The position numbers were made by a program, and so were the translations under genes. 64,000 nucleotides of DNA from Odobenus rosmarus divergens (taxonomy: Eukaryota > Chordata > Mammalia > Carnivora > Odobenidae): positions 412,559-476,558 of the forward strand of contig NW_004450277.1 in assembly GCF_000321225.1 (NCBI RefSeq), given 5' to 3'. Below are positions 45,901-50,395 of this stretch, one piece after another (the first letter of the stretch is position 1; every line of letters starts with the position of its first letter). The notes beneath the pieces are model-generated. The model was not told where the DNA came from. It made no database searches and worked only from the letters and a program-made list of their open reading frames with translations.

Positions 45901-48077
45901 CCAGGAAGCCTTCCGGGTCCCTCACGCCCCTGGGACCCATGCCTCTTCTGGGCTCCAGCAGCTGCCTGTGTTTTCCCCATTACGGCACAAGCACCCTGCC
46001 CTTCCAACCTGACGTTTCTGGGGGGTGAACTCTGGGAGTCAGAGCCAGGTCTGTCTTGTGCCCTCTGCCAGTCATGCTTCTGCACAGCACGAAGCATGCA
46101 ACAGGTGCTCAGTCCCTGCTCATCACACGAACACATCTAGCAGAAGGACCACTGTTCTCAGGTCTGGAGACCTGGTTTCTGGGCCGGACCGGGTCTTAAA
46201 CACTTGCCATGTTCTGACGTGGAGCCCCTTCTCTGTTCCCTTAGCAGGCCCCCTACCTGCTCTAGGCCTCAGTGGCCTAATCTGCAAAATGGGGGTATTA
46301 ATAGCTGCCCTCTTCTTTGCCTACCTCTCAGGGACTCTTGAAAGAATCAAACGTGAAAGACTATATTTTTTGTGTGTATTTTTAAAATTGTTCCCTACTG
46401 AGAACTTTCTTGTCCCGTGACCTCATTTTTCCCTCACAAGAGCCCTGCATAGCTTCCGCCTTCCACAGCCCATCAGAGGCACAGGATCAAGGTCGAAGCG
46501 ATGTCCTGGCCCTGAGGGCCTCCCAGCCTGCCCCTCCTCCTCCCAGCCTTCCCCCTGCCCCCACTCTCGCTGCCCTCCCTCGGACATGTTTGCCAGGCAC
46601 CAGGGCTGCGCACACCTGCCTGCATTCTGCTTTCTTCCGACTCCACTGGATCTCCTCCTCTCTCTTTAGCTCCTCTGTCACCTCCTCAGGGACGCCTTCC
46701 CCTCTAAAGCCAACGGTCACTCCTGCTTCTGGCCCGGGCATGCTTTAGTACGGCGCCCATCCTGGGCCCTCATAAATAGATAGTCAGGTGTCTCCCCTCT
46801 GCTCCTCGTGAGAGCTGGTGTCTTCGGGGACAGGGACCCCTCCGAACCTGCCCTTGAAGGACATTCCCTGCCAGCTGACCCAATCTGTCTGTATGTCTGT
46901 CTGTCTGTCTCCACCTAACAGAAGAATGTGAGCTGGGCCCCTGGGGCAGCTGGAGCCCCTGTGTGCACAACGGGAAGACGTGCGGCTCGGCCTGGGGCCT
47001 GGAGACCCGGGTGCGGGAGGCCAGCAGGGCTGGGCAGGAGGAGCTGGCAACCTGCCAGGTGCTGTCCGAGTCAAGGAAATGTCCCATCCAGAGGCCCTGC
47101 CCAGCAGGTGAGCCCCAGGCGGCATTCGGGGCTGCAGCAGGCAGGACCCCCGGAGGACACTGGGGGGCTGGGGACATCACCTACCCAAATAACACCCGTA
47201 AGGCGGCTGAAAGTCCAAGATTAACCATACCTCCCTGTGGGTTAAGTCCTGCCCTCCCTGGTGTCCTTTCAAAGGCAGGCTTCCCTGCCGGGGGTCACTC
47301 CCAACTACGGGACGGATACGTGCCTGCCTTCATCAAGACTTCTCTGCCCTTTCAGAATGACCGCCTCCCTTTTTTTTTTTTAAAGATTTTATTTATTTAT
47401 TTGAGAGAGAGAATGAGAGACAGAGAGCATGAGAGGGAAGAGGGTCAGAGGGAGAAGCAGACTCCCTGCTGAGCAGAGAGCCTGATGCGGGACTCGATCC
47501 CCGGACTCCAGGATCATGACCTGAGCTGAAGACAGTCGCTTAACCAACTGAGCCACCCAGGCGCCCCCGCCTCCCTTTTAATAACAAGGATTTCAGAGCG
47601 CCCTCTTTACGACTCCAGAGTTCACGGATAAAGTAATCCCCTTGCATAGGTCATTAAAAAAAAAAAAAAATCAGAGTGCCCTGTCATATAAAAGAGAAAT
47701 AAAAGAAACTGCCCCACGTGGCCATGCTTGGGCTCAACACACATTGCGAACACTTAGCTGAGTCGGGGCAAAAGTGAGCGCTACGGTCGGCTGGTCAGGG
47801 CACAGAGACGCGACTTCCCAAGAGGGGCCCAACTCTTAGGAAAGCCCAAGTAAACCGTGTGATGGGCCCCACGCCGGCAGCCTGGGGATGTTCAGTGACC
47901 GGCGAGCGCTCAAAAGCACGTGGCTGGAGGGGCTTCCCCGGGCCGCGCTGAACAATGCCCTGTGCTCTCGGTGCAGAGAGGAACCCCGGCCAGAAGAAGG
48001 GCCGCAGAGACCGGCGCCCGCGCAAGGACAGGAGGCCGGAGCGCACGCTGGACGTGAGGCCCCGCCCACCAGCCTGA
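15866..48077 (+). CDS. RSPO4: R-spondin 4, complete five-exon spliced CDS
   Basis: Join 15866-15944, 44505-44693, 45397-45537, 46922-47107, 47977-48077: 696 nt, 231 residues plus TGA. The protein is a secreted Wnt/beta-catenin agonist. By family knowledge it bridges LGR4/5/6 and the E3 ligases ZNRF3/RNF43, clearing the ligases and raising Frizzled levels. Seen in order: hydrophobic signal peptide (1 to about 19), basic NRRKKQ (21-26), furin-like repeats about 35-88 and 91-135, TSP1 domain about 139-197 with a WGSWSPC motif (144-150), basic Arg/Lys tail 200-228. FU1 residues R60 and Q65 (ligase contact) and FU2 residues F99 and F103 (LGR contact) are present. Cysteines 95, 107 and 118, mutated in human anonychia, are kept. 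Human RSPO4 is 234 residues; this copy has a slightly shorter tail. The start is chosen by homology and by the signal peptide that follows it. All introns are phase 1. I see no frameshift or stop. Confidence 0.96.
16780..16895 (-). repeat. MIR fragment, - strand
   Basis: TCCTCATAACAGCACTTATC, CCCATTTTATAAAGCCAGG and TTAGGTAACTTTGCTAAATT. Confidence 0.6.
17230..17352 (+). repeat. MIR fragment, + strand, next to a SINE
   Basis: AGTCTCTGGAGTCAGCTTCC, AGCTGAGTGACGTTGGGGAA and CTTTGCCTCTCTGCGCCTGG. The SINE at 17371 lies just past its end. Confidence 0.65.
17371..17563 (-). mobile_element. SINEC, - strand, with 18-bp perfect duplication
   Basis: TAAAGATTTTATTTATTTA tail, GACAGAGAGAGAGACAGCG body, GATCCCAGGATCATGACC, end GAGCCACCCAGGCACCC. 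The duplication AGATTTTTCTCAGTTTTA is at 17353-17370 and 17564-17581. The perfect duplication suggests a fairly recent insertion. Confidence 0.97.
17748..17928 (-). repeat. MIR fragment, - strand, with G-rich interruption
   Basis: CAACAGCCTTGT, GATGAGGATTCAGAGAGGGA, AACTGATTTGTCCAAAGTTG and GCAGCAGGTGAGTAGCAATG. A G-run (17809-17828) interrupts it. Confidence 0.6.
18262..18445 (+). repeat. MIR fragment, + strand
   Basis: GTACTGTGTGACTTCGGGTG and CAGCCTCAGTTTCCCCATTG. Confidence 0.55.
18700..18830 (-). repeat. L2 fragment, - strand
   Basis: CTGTTCATTCAACAACAGCT, GTGCTGGGAAACTTGGAGAT and GGGGCCTGCTCTCGAGCAGC match reversed L2. Confidence 0.5.
19405..19640 (+). repeat. MIR, nearly full length, + strand
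   Basis: CTGGAATTCAGAGAGCCCTG, GGTGTGTGACCTTGGGCAGG, CGTCTGTGAAATGGGAACTG and GAGTAGGTGCTTTATAAAG. Confidence 0.8.
19790..19925 (-). repeat. MIR fragment, - strand
   Basis: CTGTAGCGGGGAAGCTGAGC, GTGCCCAAGGCGGTGGCAGA and GACCCAGGTTTCTTGTCTGC. Confidence 0.5.
20077..20222 (+). repeat. MIR fragment, + strand
   Basis: TGGGCCTGGGTTTCTTCATA and GCACAGTAAGTACTCAATAA, a typical MIR 3' end. Confidence 0.65.
20392..20565 (-). repeat. MIR fragment, - strand
   Basis: CATGTGCCAGGAGCTCTGCA, CAAGGGAACTGAGGCTCAGA and GTGACCTGTCCAGGAAC. Confidence 0.65.
20838..20950 (-). repeat. L2 fragment, - strand
   Basis: GAAATATGCATTGAGCCCCT, GGACCAGGCTCTGACTAGGT and CAAAGGGCTCAGTGTCTCC. Confidence 0.45.
21340..21518 (-). 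mobile_element. hAT-type non-autonomous DNA transposon (MER58-like), copy 2
   Basis: GGTCAGGAAACTTTTTTTGT, AGGGCCAGATAGTAGATATT, CTTTGCGGGCCACATATGAC and GGGCCGGATTTGGCCCACAG. Same family as 2236-2443 but with a shortened interior. Confidence 0.7.
21595..21718. repeat. Imperfect TG-rich simple repeat
   Basis: Interrupted TG runs (TATGTGAGTGTGTGTATGAG, GAGTGTGTGTGTTTGTAC and similar) over about 120 bp. Confidence 0.75.
21820..21935 (-). repeat. MIR fragment, - strand
   Basis: CGCAGATGGGGAGACTGAGG, GTGTGAACCCAGGGAGTCTG and CACCATATTGCCTC. Confidence 0.6.
23103..23352 (-). repeat. MIR, nearly full length, - strand
   Basis: AGGCACTGTTCTAAGTGCTT, TACAGATGAGAAGACTGAGG, TAAGTAACTTACCCAAGGTC and CAGAGCCCGAGCTCTATTGA. 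The first 55 bases may belong to a second MIR piece. Confidence 0.88.
23600..23725 (-). repeat. MIR fragment, - strand
   Basis: TTATTCTACAGAGGAGGCCC, GCTCAGAGAGGGCAGTTGAC and TTGCCAAGGGCGCAGAGCCG. Confidence 0.5.
24265..24370 (+). repeat. MIR fragment, + strand
   Basis: CACTCACCAGCTGAGTGACC, TTGGGCAGGTTATCTCTCC and GCAAAATAGGAC. Confidence 0.65.
24435..24620 (+). repeat. MIR fragment, + strand
   Basis: CACTCCTGAATCTCAGTGTC, CAGTACCATGGGGACAATCA, GGTTGTCTTGAGGATCAAGA and GATAGTAGGTGTTCAATTAA. Confidence 0.7.
25100..25515. repeat. T/A-rich low-complexity block
   Basis: About 80 percent A+T or more with a strong T bias on this strand, made of TTTTATTTT-type motifs. It is abrupt against the GC-rich intron. 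No L1 protein reading was recognised in it. Confidence 0.8.
25765..25887 (+). mobile_element. Short SINEC of an older type, + strand, with 12-bp duplication
   Basis: GTGCCTGGAGGGCTTGGTTG head, GTTGTGAGTTTGAACCC B-box area, ending AAATAAAATCTTTAAA. TGTCCTTATAAG lies on both sides at 25753-25764 and 25888-25899. The body is shorter and more diverged than the other SINEs here. Confidence 0.9.
26655..26810 (+). repeat. MIR fragment, + strand
   Basis: GTGAGCTCATGGGTCGACCA, CCTGGGCCTCAGTTTTCTCC and GATGGGAAATGTGTAACC. Confidence 0.65.
27226..27412 (-). repeat. MIR fragment, - strand
   Basis: CGAGCACCCACTATGGGCCA, CCATTTTACAGAAGGGGAAA and GTCAGTTACCCAGGTTCCCA. Confidence 0.7.
27475..27665 (-). repeat. 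MIR fragment, - strand
   Basis: CATTCTATTTTGCAGATGAG, ACACTGAGGCTCAGAGAGGT and AAGCTGGGATCCAAACCCAC. Confidence 0.7.
28390..28439. other. Assembly gap (50 N)
   Basis: Exactly 50 N, so probably a placeholder of unknown true length. It is inside RSPO4 intron 1 and touches no exon. Confidence 0.99.
28440..28460. repeat. Poly-C tract (21 C) at the gap edge
   Basis: Twenty-one C in a row directly after the gap, then GCCCCGCC. The homopolymer is the likely cause of the gap. Confidence 0.9.
28495..28745 (+). repeat. L2 3' fragment, + strand
   Basis: TTCCAGCCTCTGGGCCTCTG, AGACTTCATGAGGGGAAGGA and GTGCCTAGAACAATGCCTGG follow the L2 3' order. Confidence 0.65.
28760..28895 (-). repeat. MIR fragment, - strand
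   Basis: CTCCATTTTACAAGTGAGCA, AACTGAGGTTAAATAATGG and GCAGGTTTGTCTGATTCC. Confidence 0.6.
29300..29515 (-). mobile_element. L1 fragment, ORF2 region, - strand
   Basis: CTTCATGTGGTTTCTGGCCC, ATCTTTGCCCATTTTCCCAC and TAGGAGCTCTTTGTATATTA match the reversed L1 ORF2 tail. Confidence 0.6.
30630..30705 (-). repeat. L2 3' end fragment, - strand
   Basis: GTTCATTCATTCATCCAACA, then AGCACTGTGCATGGCACTGG. Confidence 0.5.
30960..31070 (-). repeat. MIR fragment, - strand
   Basis: GACAGATGGAGAAACTAAGG, CTCAGAGACAGGGAGGAACT and TGCCCTAAGGCCCAAAG. Confidence 0.55.
31455..31618 (+). repeat. MIR fragment, + strand
   Basis: TTTGAATCTCAGCTCGCCAC, TATCAGCTGTGTGATCCTGG, GCCTTAACTTCTTTGTCTGT and CTCATAGGGTTGTTGCGA. 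Confidence 0.8.
31620..31800 (-). repeat. MIR fragment, - strand
   Basis: CTAGACCCTGTTCTAACTGT, TATCCCCATTTTATAGATGG, GGAAACTGAGGCTCAGAGAG and GGTTTGAACCCAGGCTGTC. It lies tail to tail with the previous MIR. Confidence 0.82.
32660..32860 (-). repeat. MIR fragment, - strand
   Basis: CTGCCAGGTACTTTATACGC, TAGAGAGGATCAGAGAAGAA and GACCTGCCCAGGGTCACACA. Confidence 0.65.
32945..33068 (-). repeat. MIR fragment, - strand
   Basis: TTGAGCACCTGCTCTGCACG, CAGAATAGCCCTATGAGGTA, GAAACTGAGGCACAGAGTAT and CAACTTGTCCAGGGC. Confidence 0.7.
33130..33325. repeat. Decayed tandem repeat, about 35-41 bp unit
   Basis: About five degraded units share the order GACAGTTTTGTGACGGTTT, CACAT/CACACG, then GACAACTGCA. 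Examples: TTGTGACCGTTTTACATG, TTAGACGATTTCACATAC, TTCTGACGGTTTTACACTC, and CAACTGCAT / CAGTTGCAA / CAACTGCATGAT. Not a family I recognise. Confidence 0.55.
34106..34245. mobile_element. MER5-like hAT fragment
   Basis: GACCAGTATCATCAGCCTCC, CAGGGGAGCTTTGTAGAAA, GCAGAATCTCAGACCCCACC and CCAGACC are the MER5 core. Both ends are lost. Confidence 0.55.
34374..34555 (-). mobile_element. SINEC, - strand, with 13-bp duplication
   Basis: Tail TTTTATTTATTTATTCATGA (the ATGAATAAATAAATA subtype), a GAGAGAGAGGCAGAGGCGGA body, end GAGCCACCCAGGCTCCC. CGCCTCTGCTTTT flanks it at 34361-34373 and 34556-34568. Confidence 0.95.
35200..35325 (+). repeat. MIR fragment, + strand
   Basis: TATGTGCCCTTGGGCAAGCA, AACCTCAGTTTCCTTGTCTC and GACGATAGTACTTAAATGAA. 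Confidence 0.6.
35660..35880 (-). repeat. MIR, - strand
   Basis: GTGCTAAGCACTTTGCATGG, GTCCCCATTTTGCAGAAGAG and GAGACTGAGGTTCAGAGTAG. Confidence 0.78.
36555..36767 (-). repeat. MIR fragment, - strand, adjoining a MER5A element
   Basis: CTCACAACATCCACTGGAAG, GGTGGGAAAACTGAAGCCCA, GAACTGGGATTTGAACCCAC and CCGGCTCTTAACCCTAC. The MER5A element begins where the MIR end would continue. Confidence 0.72.
36768..36942 (+). mobile_element. MER5A-type hAT transposon, nearly full length
   Basis: Starts CAGTCTTCAAGTGTGGTCCC and ends TTTGAGAACCCCTG, with CAACACCTGGAAACCTGTTA and TTCTCAGGCCTGGCCC inside. The imperfect ends are inverted copies. Confidence 0.75.
37253..37282. repeat. (TTTG)n microsatellite
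   Basis: About six uninterrupted TTTG units. Confidence 0.85.
37840..38065 (-). repeat. MIR, nearly full length, - strand
   Basis: CTACTTACTATGTGCCAGGC, TTTTCAGATGGGGAAACTGA, CTTGTCCAAGGTCACTCCAT and GAGCCAGGATTGGAACCTGG. Confidence 0.88.
38105..38300 (-). repeat. MIR fragment, - strand
   Basis: TTTAATTATAACAACCCTGC, CACTAGAGTAACTGAGCCCA and CATGATCACACAGCTGCCC. Confidence 0.65.
39212..39240. repeat. (CA)n microsatellite
   Basis: TGTGTG leads into 13 uninterrupted CA units ending at CCTG. Confidence 0.95.
39715..39828. mobile_element. MER5-like hAT fragment
   Basis: AATGCACATTCCTGGGCCTG, ACAAGCCTCCCTGGGGATTC and AGTTTAAGAAC. Confidence 0.4.
40011..40024 (+). promoter_or_regulatory. Candidate CTCF site in RSPO4 intron 1
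   Basis: GCACTAGAGGGCAC matches 13 of 14 positions of the CTCF core CCASYAGRKGGCRS. Only the first base differs. It is not inside a recognised SINE. Confidence 0.4.
40137..40160. repeat. (CA)n microsatellite with CG start
   Basis: ACACACGCGCACACACACAC followed by more CA, ending at CGGACACC. Confidence 0.85.
41185..41265 (-). repeat. Old repeat of the ACATTTCCCAGC family, copy 3 (reversed, partial)
   Basis: The reverse complement gives AAAGACTACACTTCCCAGGC and a later GACCAGTAGG block, matching the order of the copies at 4757 and 12842. Confidence 0.4.
41512..42060 (-). mobile_element. Old L1 fragment, - strand
   Basis: TTTGAGATGTATCCACGAGG, TTTTGATAGACAGGTTTTTA, TTGCTATTAAATGATGCTGC and AGCGAACGTCTTTGCTCATG resemble the reversed L1 3' region. 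Strongly diverged, so its limits are approximate. Confidence 0.5.
42101..42277 (+). mobile_element. MER5A-type hAT transposon, nearly full length
   Basis: Starts CGGTGGCTCTGAGAGCATGG, contains CAGCATCACCTGGAACCTGT and AGAAATGCAGAGTCTCAGG, and ends GTTTGAGAAGCACTG. Confidence 0.75.
44278..44400 (-). repeat. Old repeat of the ACATTTCCCAGC family, copy 4 (reversed)
   Basis: CTTGGCCAGACTGGGGTCTC and GTCTGGGAAATGTAGTGGTT are the reverse of the shared blocks. It ends about 100 bp before RSPO4 exon 2. Confidence 0.45.
44505..44693 (+). CDS. RSPO4: RSPO4 exon 2: first furin-like repeat
   Basis: Encodes residues 27 (split codon) to 89 and the first base of codon 90. The acceptor is CTGGCAG and the donor GTACGT. 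The exon carries eight cysteines in the R-spondin FU1 spacing, the NCT glycosylation sequon at 34-36, and the REGIRQYGKC segment that includes R60 and Q65. In the family this repeat is the docking surface for ZNRF3/RNF43. Identity to human RSPO4 is very high by recall, with conservative changes such as V for I at position 39 and V for L at position 70. Confidence 0.96.
44694..45396 (+). other. RSPO4: RSPO4 intron 2 (703 bp)
   Basis: GTACGT...CTTGCAG, phase 1. Holds two partial + strand MIR fragments (about 44920-45000 and 45080-45150) with the CTTTAGACAAGTCACTTGCC-type block. Nothing else is recognised. Confidence 0.9.
44920..45000 (+). repeat. MIR fragment, + strand
   Basis: GCTGTGTGGCCTCAGGCATG, TTACTCACCCTCTCTGGGCC and GCAAATGGGAAAAGGAG. 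Confidence 0.55.
45397..45537 (+). CDS. RSPO4: RSPO4 exon 3: second furin-like repeat
   Basis: Encodes residues 90 (split) to 136 and the first base of codon 137. The acceptor is CTTGCAG and the donor GTGAGT (strong). The CESCFSQDFC segment contains F99 and F103, the family's LGR-binding hairpin. Cysteines 95, 98, 104, 107, 118, 122 and 135 are present. The KRWFFLYKGKC stretch differs from the human KRQFYLYKGKC as I recall it, with Trp in place of Gln. Confidence 0.95.
45880..46128 (+). repeat. L2 3' fragment, + strand
   Basis: CCAGGAAGCCTTCCGGGTCC, CAGAGCCAGGTCTGTCTTGT and CATGCAACAGGTGCTCAGTC. Confidence 0.65.
46150..46350 (+). repeat. MIR, + strand
   Basis: TCTGGAGACCTGGTTTCTGG, GCTCTAGGCCTCAGTGGCCT and ATCTGCAAAATGGGGGTATT. 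Confidence 0.7.
46884..46911. repeat. (CTGT)n microsatellite in the exon 4 pyrimidine tract
   Basis: CTGTCTGTATGTCTGTCTGT continues to CTCC and ends 10 bases before the RSPO4 exon 4 acceptor AG. One unit carries an A. Confidence 0.85.
46922..47107 (+). CDS. RSPO4: RSPO4 exon 4: thrombospondin type 1 domain
   Basis: Encodes residues 137 (split) to 198 and the first base of codon 199. It starts after CCTAACAG and ends at donor GTGAGC. It has the TSP1 tryptophan motif WGSWSPC, the CGSAWGLETR segment and six cysteines (139, 150, 157, 181, 190, 196). In R-spondins this domain binds heparan sulphate proteoglycans. Residue 137 is Glu here (G|AA across the junction), where I recall Gly in human. The acceptor's pyrimidine tract is largely a CTGT microsatellite. 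Confidence 0.95.
47108..47976 (+). other. RSPO4: RSPO4 intron 4 (869 bp)
   Basis: GTGAGC...GTGCAG, phase 1. A full-length antisense SINEC (47375-47566) with target-site duplications occupies about a fifth of it. The remainder is unique. Confidence 0.9.
47375..47566 (-). mobile_element. SINEC, - strand, in RSPO4 intron 4, with 13-bp duplication
   Basis: TAAAGATTTTATTTATTTAT tail, a GAGAGACAGAGAGCATGAGA body, end GAGCCACCCAGGCGCCC. CCGCCTCCCTTTT flanks it at 47362-47374 (sharing the T run) and 47567-47579. Confidence 0.95.
47977..48077 (+). CDS. RSPO4: RSPO4 exon 5 coding part: basic C-terminal tail and stop
   Basis: Encodes residues 199 (split) to 231 and TGA at 48075-48077. The acceptor is CGGTGCAG. 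The tail is about 40 percent Arg/Lys (GQKKGRRDRRPRKDRRPE) and ends LDVRPRPPA. Human ends in a slightly longer tail, LDVRPRQPGLQP by recall. The basic tail is a family hallmark linked to glycosaminoglycan binding. Confidence 0.94.
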
Positions 48078-48370
48078 GGAGGCCCCCCCCCACCCCAAAC
48101 CTGCCGCTCCGCCCTCTCCGCCCCCTGCAGCCTCTGCCCCACGCCACCCTCTACTGCCTCCGCTGGGGCTGTATCCTTCTCTCTCCCCACCCTCCGCTTC
48201 CTCCCTGTGTCCTGCGTTTCCTGCTCTCGCCTTTATTCCTGCTCTTTCTTCTGTCTCTCCTCCCTCCCGTCCTTTCCCTTCTTTCTCTTTAAACCTTTTA
48301 TCTGCCTGCCTTTCTTTTCCTTTTCTCCTGTTTTCCTTCCTGTTCCTCCCTGTCCCGCTCTCTCCGGCTC

Positions 48371-48412
48371 TCTCTCACACGCGCACGCGCACACGCACAC
48401 GCACACGCATGC
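48371..48412. repeat. Alternating purine-pyrimidine CG/CA tract
   Basis: TCACACGCGCACGCGCACAC followed by CACGCACACGCACACGCATG. Strict alternation over about 36 bases, with several CpG steps. Confidence 0.85.
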
Positions 48413-49811
48413 TCTATCACGCACACTTTGAGAGACCAACCCTCTGTGTCTCGCTCCCCAGCTGCTCTCTCTACTTCTTAAAGAAAGCAAACATCTTTCT
48501 CTAGGGCTTTCCCTGACCCTGTCCTGACCCCACGTTCGCAGAGAAGGGGTTTCCATGGGCGGGGCCCAGGCCATGATCCAGGCAGGCTGCCAGAGTCCTG
48601 ACCACCCTGCTTCTCTGCTCCAGAGGAGACCCGGGACCCCGGGGCTGCCAGGGCCCCCCCGCTCAGGCCAATCCCTGGTGGCCATCTCTGCAGCCCTCCG
48701 TCCCCAGTTCCTGTGGGAACTCCCTAGAAGAGGCTCTGGGGGCTCCCTGTGCCCTGTGTGGACACAGATGTGGCCTCTGGCTGGACAGCCAGCCCTGAGC
48801 CTGCCTGTGGCCACAGAGTCTGCCCTCAGTGCTCCGTGGCTGCCCTCCCTCGTGGTTCCCTGCCCCCGTCTTCCCAAGCTGACTGTACTCCCGTGTCCTT
48901 CGGGGGCCCAAGCACTGCATCCGATGGGACTGTCATCCCCGGGGGAACCACGGGCCCAGCCCAGAAGAGGCCATCACAGCTGAACGGAATTTTGAGATTA
49001 TCCAAGCAGCTCTGTTCCCCACCCTGGAGCCTCCTGCCCCTTGTACCCCTGGGGAAACTGGGGCCCAAGAAGGGACTTGCCCAAGGTCACCCAGAAAATC
49101 CAGGCGCTACACTTTCTACTTATTGACTGCCCAGCGCAGCAGATCCACAGGACACTCTGGGGGCCTTTGGGGAGGTGAGGAAGGAAGGAGCAAGGGAAGG
49201 GTCAGAACAAGGGAAGATTTCTCCAGTCCCACACGCCACCACTGAACCCTGAGCACTTGCATTTCACCGTGACCCCCCCGCACCAGTGGGGGAAGAACAT
49301 CGGGGAGTCTCAAGTAATACTTAGCTCAGAAGTCTGTTTGTTCTCACTGCCTGTCATTCCACCATCATGCTACCTAGCCCCTCCTCCTTGGCCTCCCTGC
49401 GTCCCCAGGAAGGGGTGCTCCCAATTTGCCTTGGCATGACGGGCTGGCCTGGACCCAGAAGGTCTAGCAGCTAGGAGCATCGAGAGGCCAAGGCCCAGGG
49501 GGCCCGGGGTGGCTTGGGGAAGGGTTGTCCGCAGGCTGGAAGAGAGGCTAAAGGTGATGAAGGGAGCACCCCCCCCCACTCCAAGGAAGTGCCCACCCTC
49601 AGGCTTCCCTCTCTCTCACACAATCCCTTGGACACCTCCCCCCCACCCCACCCCCCGCCAAGGCCCGCCCTCGTTCCCACTCCCCCTTCGCCTCCCTGGG
49701 GACAGCTGCAGCCCTTCCTCGCCTGGCCAGACCACCAGCTTCTCCTCTGCAAAAGTTTGTGCCTCTGAAATGCTCTATTGTTGTTGTTTCAAGGCCCCAA
49801 TTTTTTTTTTT

Positions 49812-49817
49812 AATAAA
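49812..49817 (+). terminator. RSPO4: Candidate RSPO4 polyadenylation signal AATAAA
   Basis: AATAAA follows an 11-T run. A G/T-rich stretch (GGGCGGGTGTTAT) lies about 45 nt downstream and could be the downstream element. It is the first canonical hexamer after the stop codon. Confidence 0.5.
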
Positions 49818-50261
49818 GAGAAAAGAAAAAAGAAATTTGCCAGTGCTTCTTGGGCATCGGGCGGGTGTTATAAAACCATGACGCTGATGAGTTCGGAATA
49901 AGTGAATCTAAACCATGTGGGGCGGTTTTCCCTGGAATGCTCAGGGCTGAGCGGACGAGGGGAGGGTTGGGGACAAAGGGGGTGCTGAAAAAAGAGGAGA
50001 GACCCTCAGCCCCCACAGCCAGGCTCCGCTCAAGAAGGGGGCTTAGCCATAGGCAGAAGACAGCAGAGCTGTGCTCCCCACCCCCAGTGCCTCTCGGCCC
50101 CATGAATCACAGAAGTGGCCACAGGAACCCATCTGTGCTCTGGATGACATGTCTGAGGGGCCAGGGACACCCAAGAGGAGTGACTGTCCCCAGGAGCCAT
50201 CTGAATCCCCCGGGCTGCTGGTGAACGTGGCCTCAGTACAGGGGGCCCACGTTCGAGCCCC

Positions 50262-50395
50262 AGCCTGGCACCAGCTGTCTGCGGGCTCTAGACCAAGTCA
50301 CTTTTTCTTTCTGGGCCTCAGTACCCCCCAATTTGATGGATGAGGAGGAGGCATGACTAGATTATATCTGTTGTGCAAATCTGAGTGACCCAACA
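50262..50395 (+). repeat. MIR fragment, + strand
   Basis: GACCAAGTCACTTTTTCTTT, CTGGGCCTCAGTACCCCCCA and GATGAGGAGGAGGCATGA. Confidence 0.55.

Larger units (their letters stand above)
45538..46921 (+). other. RSPO4: RSPO4 intron 3 (1384 bp)
   Basis: GTGAGT...CCTAACAG, phase 1. Holds an ATC/ATT/CAC trinucleotide-like stretch near 45690-45750, an L2 3' piece (about 45880-46125) and a + strand MIR (about 46150-46345). A candidate branch point CTGAC lies at 46875-46879, followed by a CTGT repeat that serves as the pyrimidine tract. Confidence 0.9.
15790..46931 (+). other. Overlapping upstream ORF in an alternative frame across RSPO4 exons 1-4 (164 codons)
   Basis: An ATG at 15790 opens a frame shifted relative to RSPO4. 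With RSPO4 splicing (15790-15944, 44505-44693, 45397-45537, 46922-46931) it has no stop until TGA at 46929-46931, giving 164 residues. The predicted peptide is rich in Arg, Pro, His and Leu and resembles no family I know. The context of the ATG is weak (C at -3, C at +4), but so is that of the RSPO4 ATG 76 nt further on. If the mRNA starts upstream of 15790, translation of this frame would bypass the RSPO4 start. It may be a coincidence of high GC. Confidence 0.35.
48078..49835 (+). other. RSPO4: Probable RSPO4 3' UTR
   Basis: Follows the TGA. No canonical AATAAA or ATTAAA was seen until 49812, so an approximately 1.75 kb UTR is proposed. It contains a CT-rich stretch (48160-48370), an alternating CG/CA tract (48371-48412) and a short MIR-like piece near 49030-49100. 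The cleavage site is placed about 20 nt after the AATAAA and is approximate. Confidence 0.55.
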
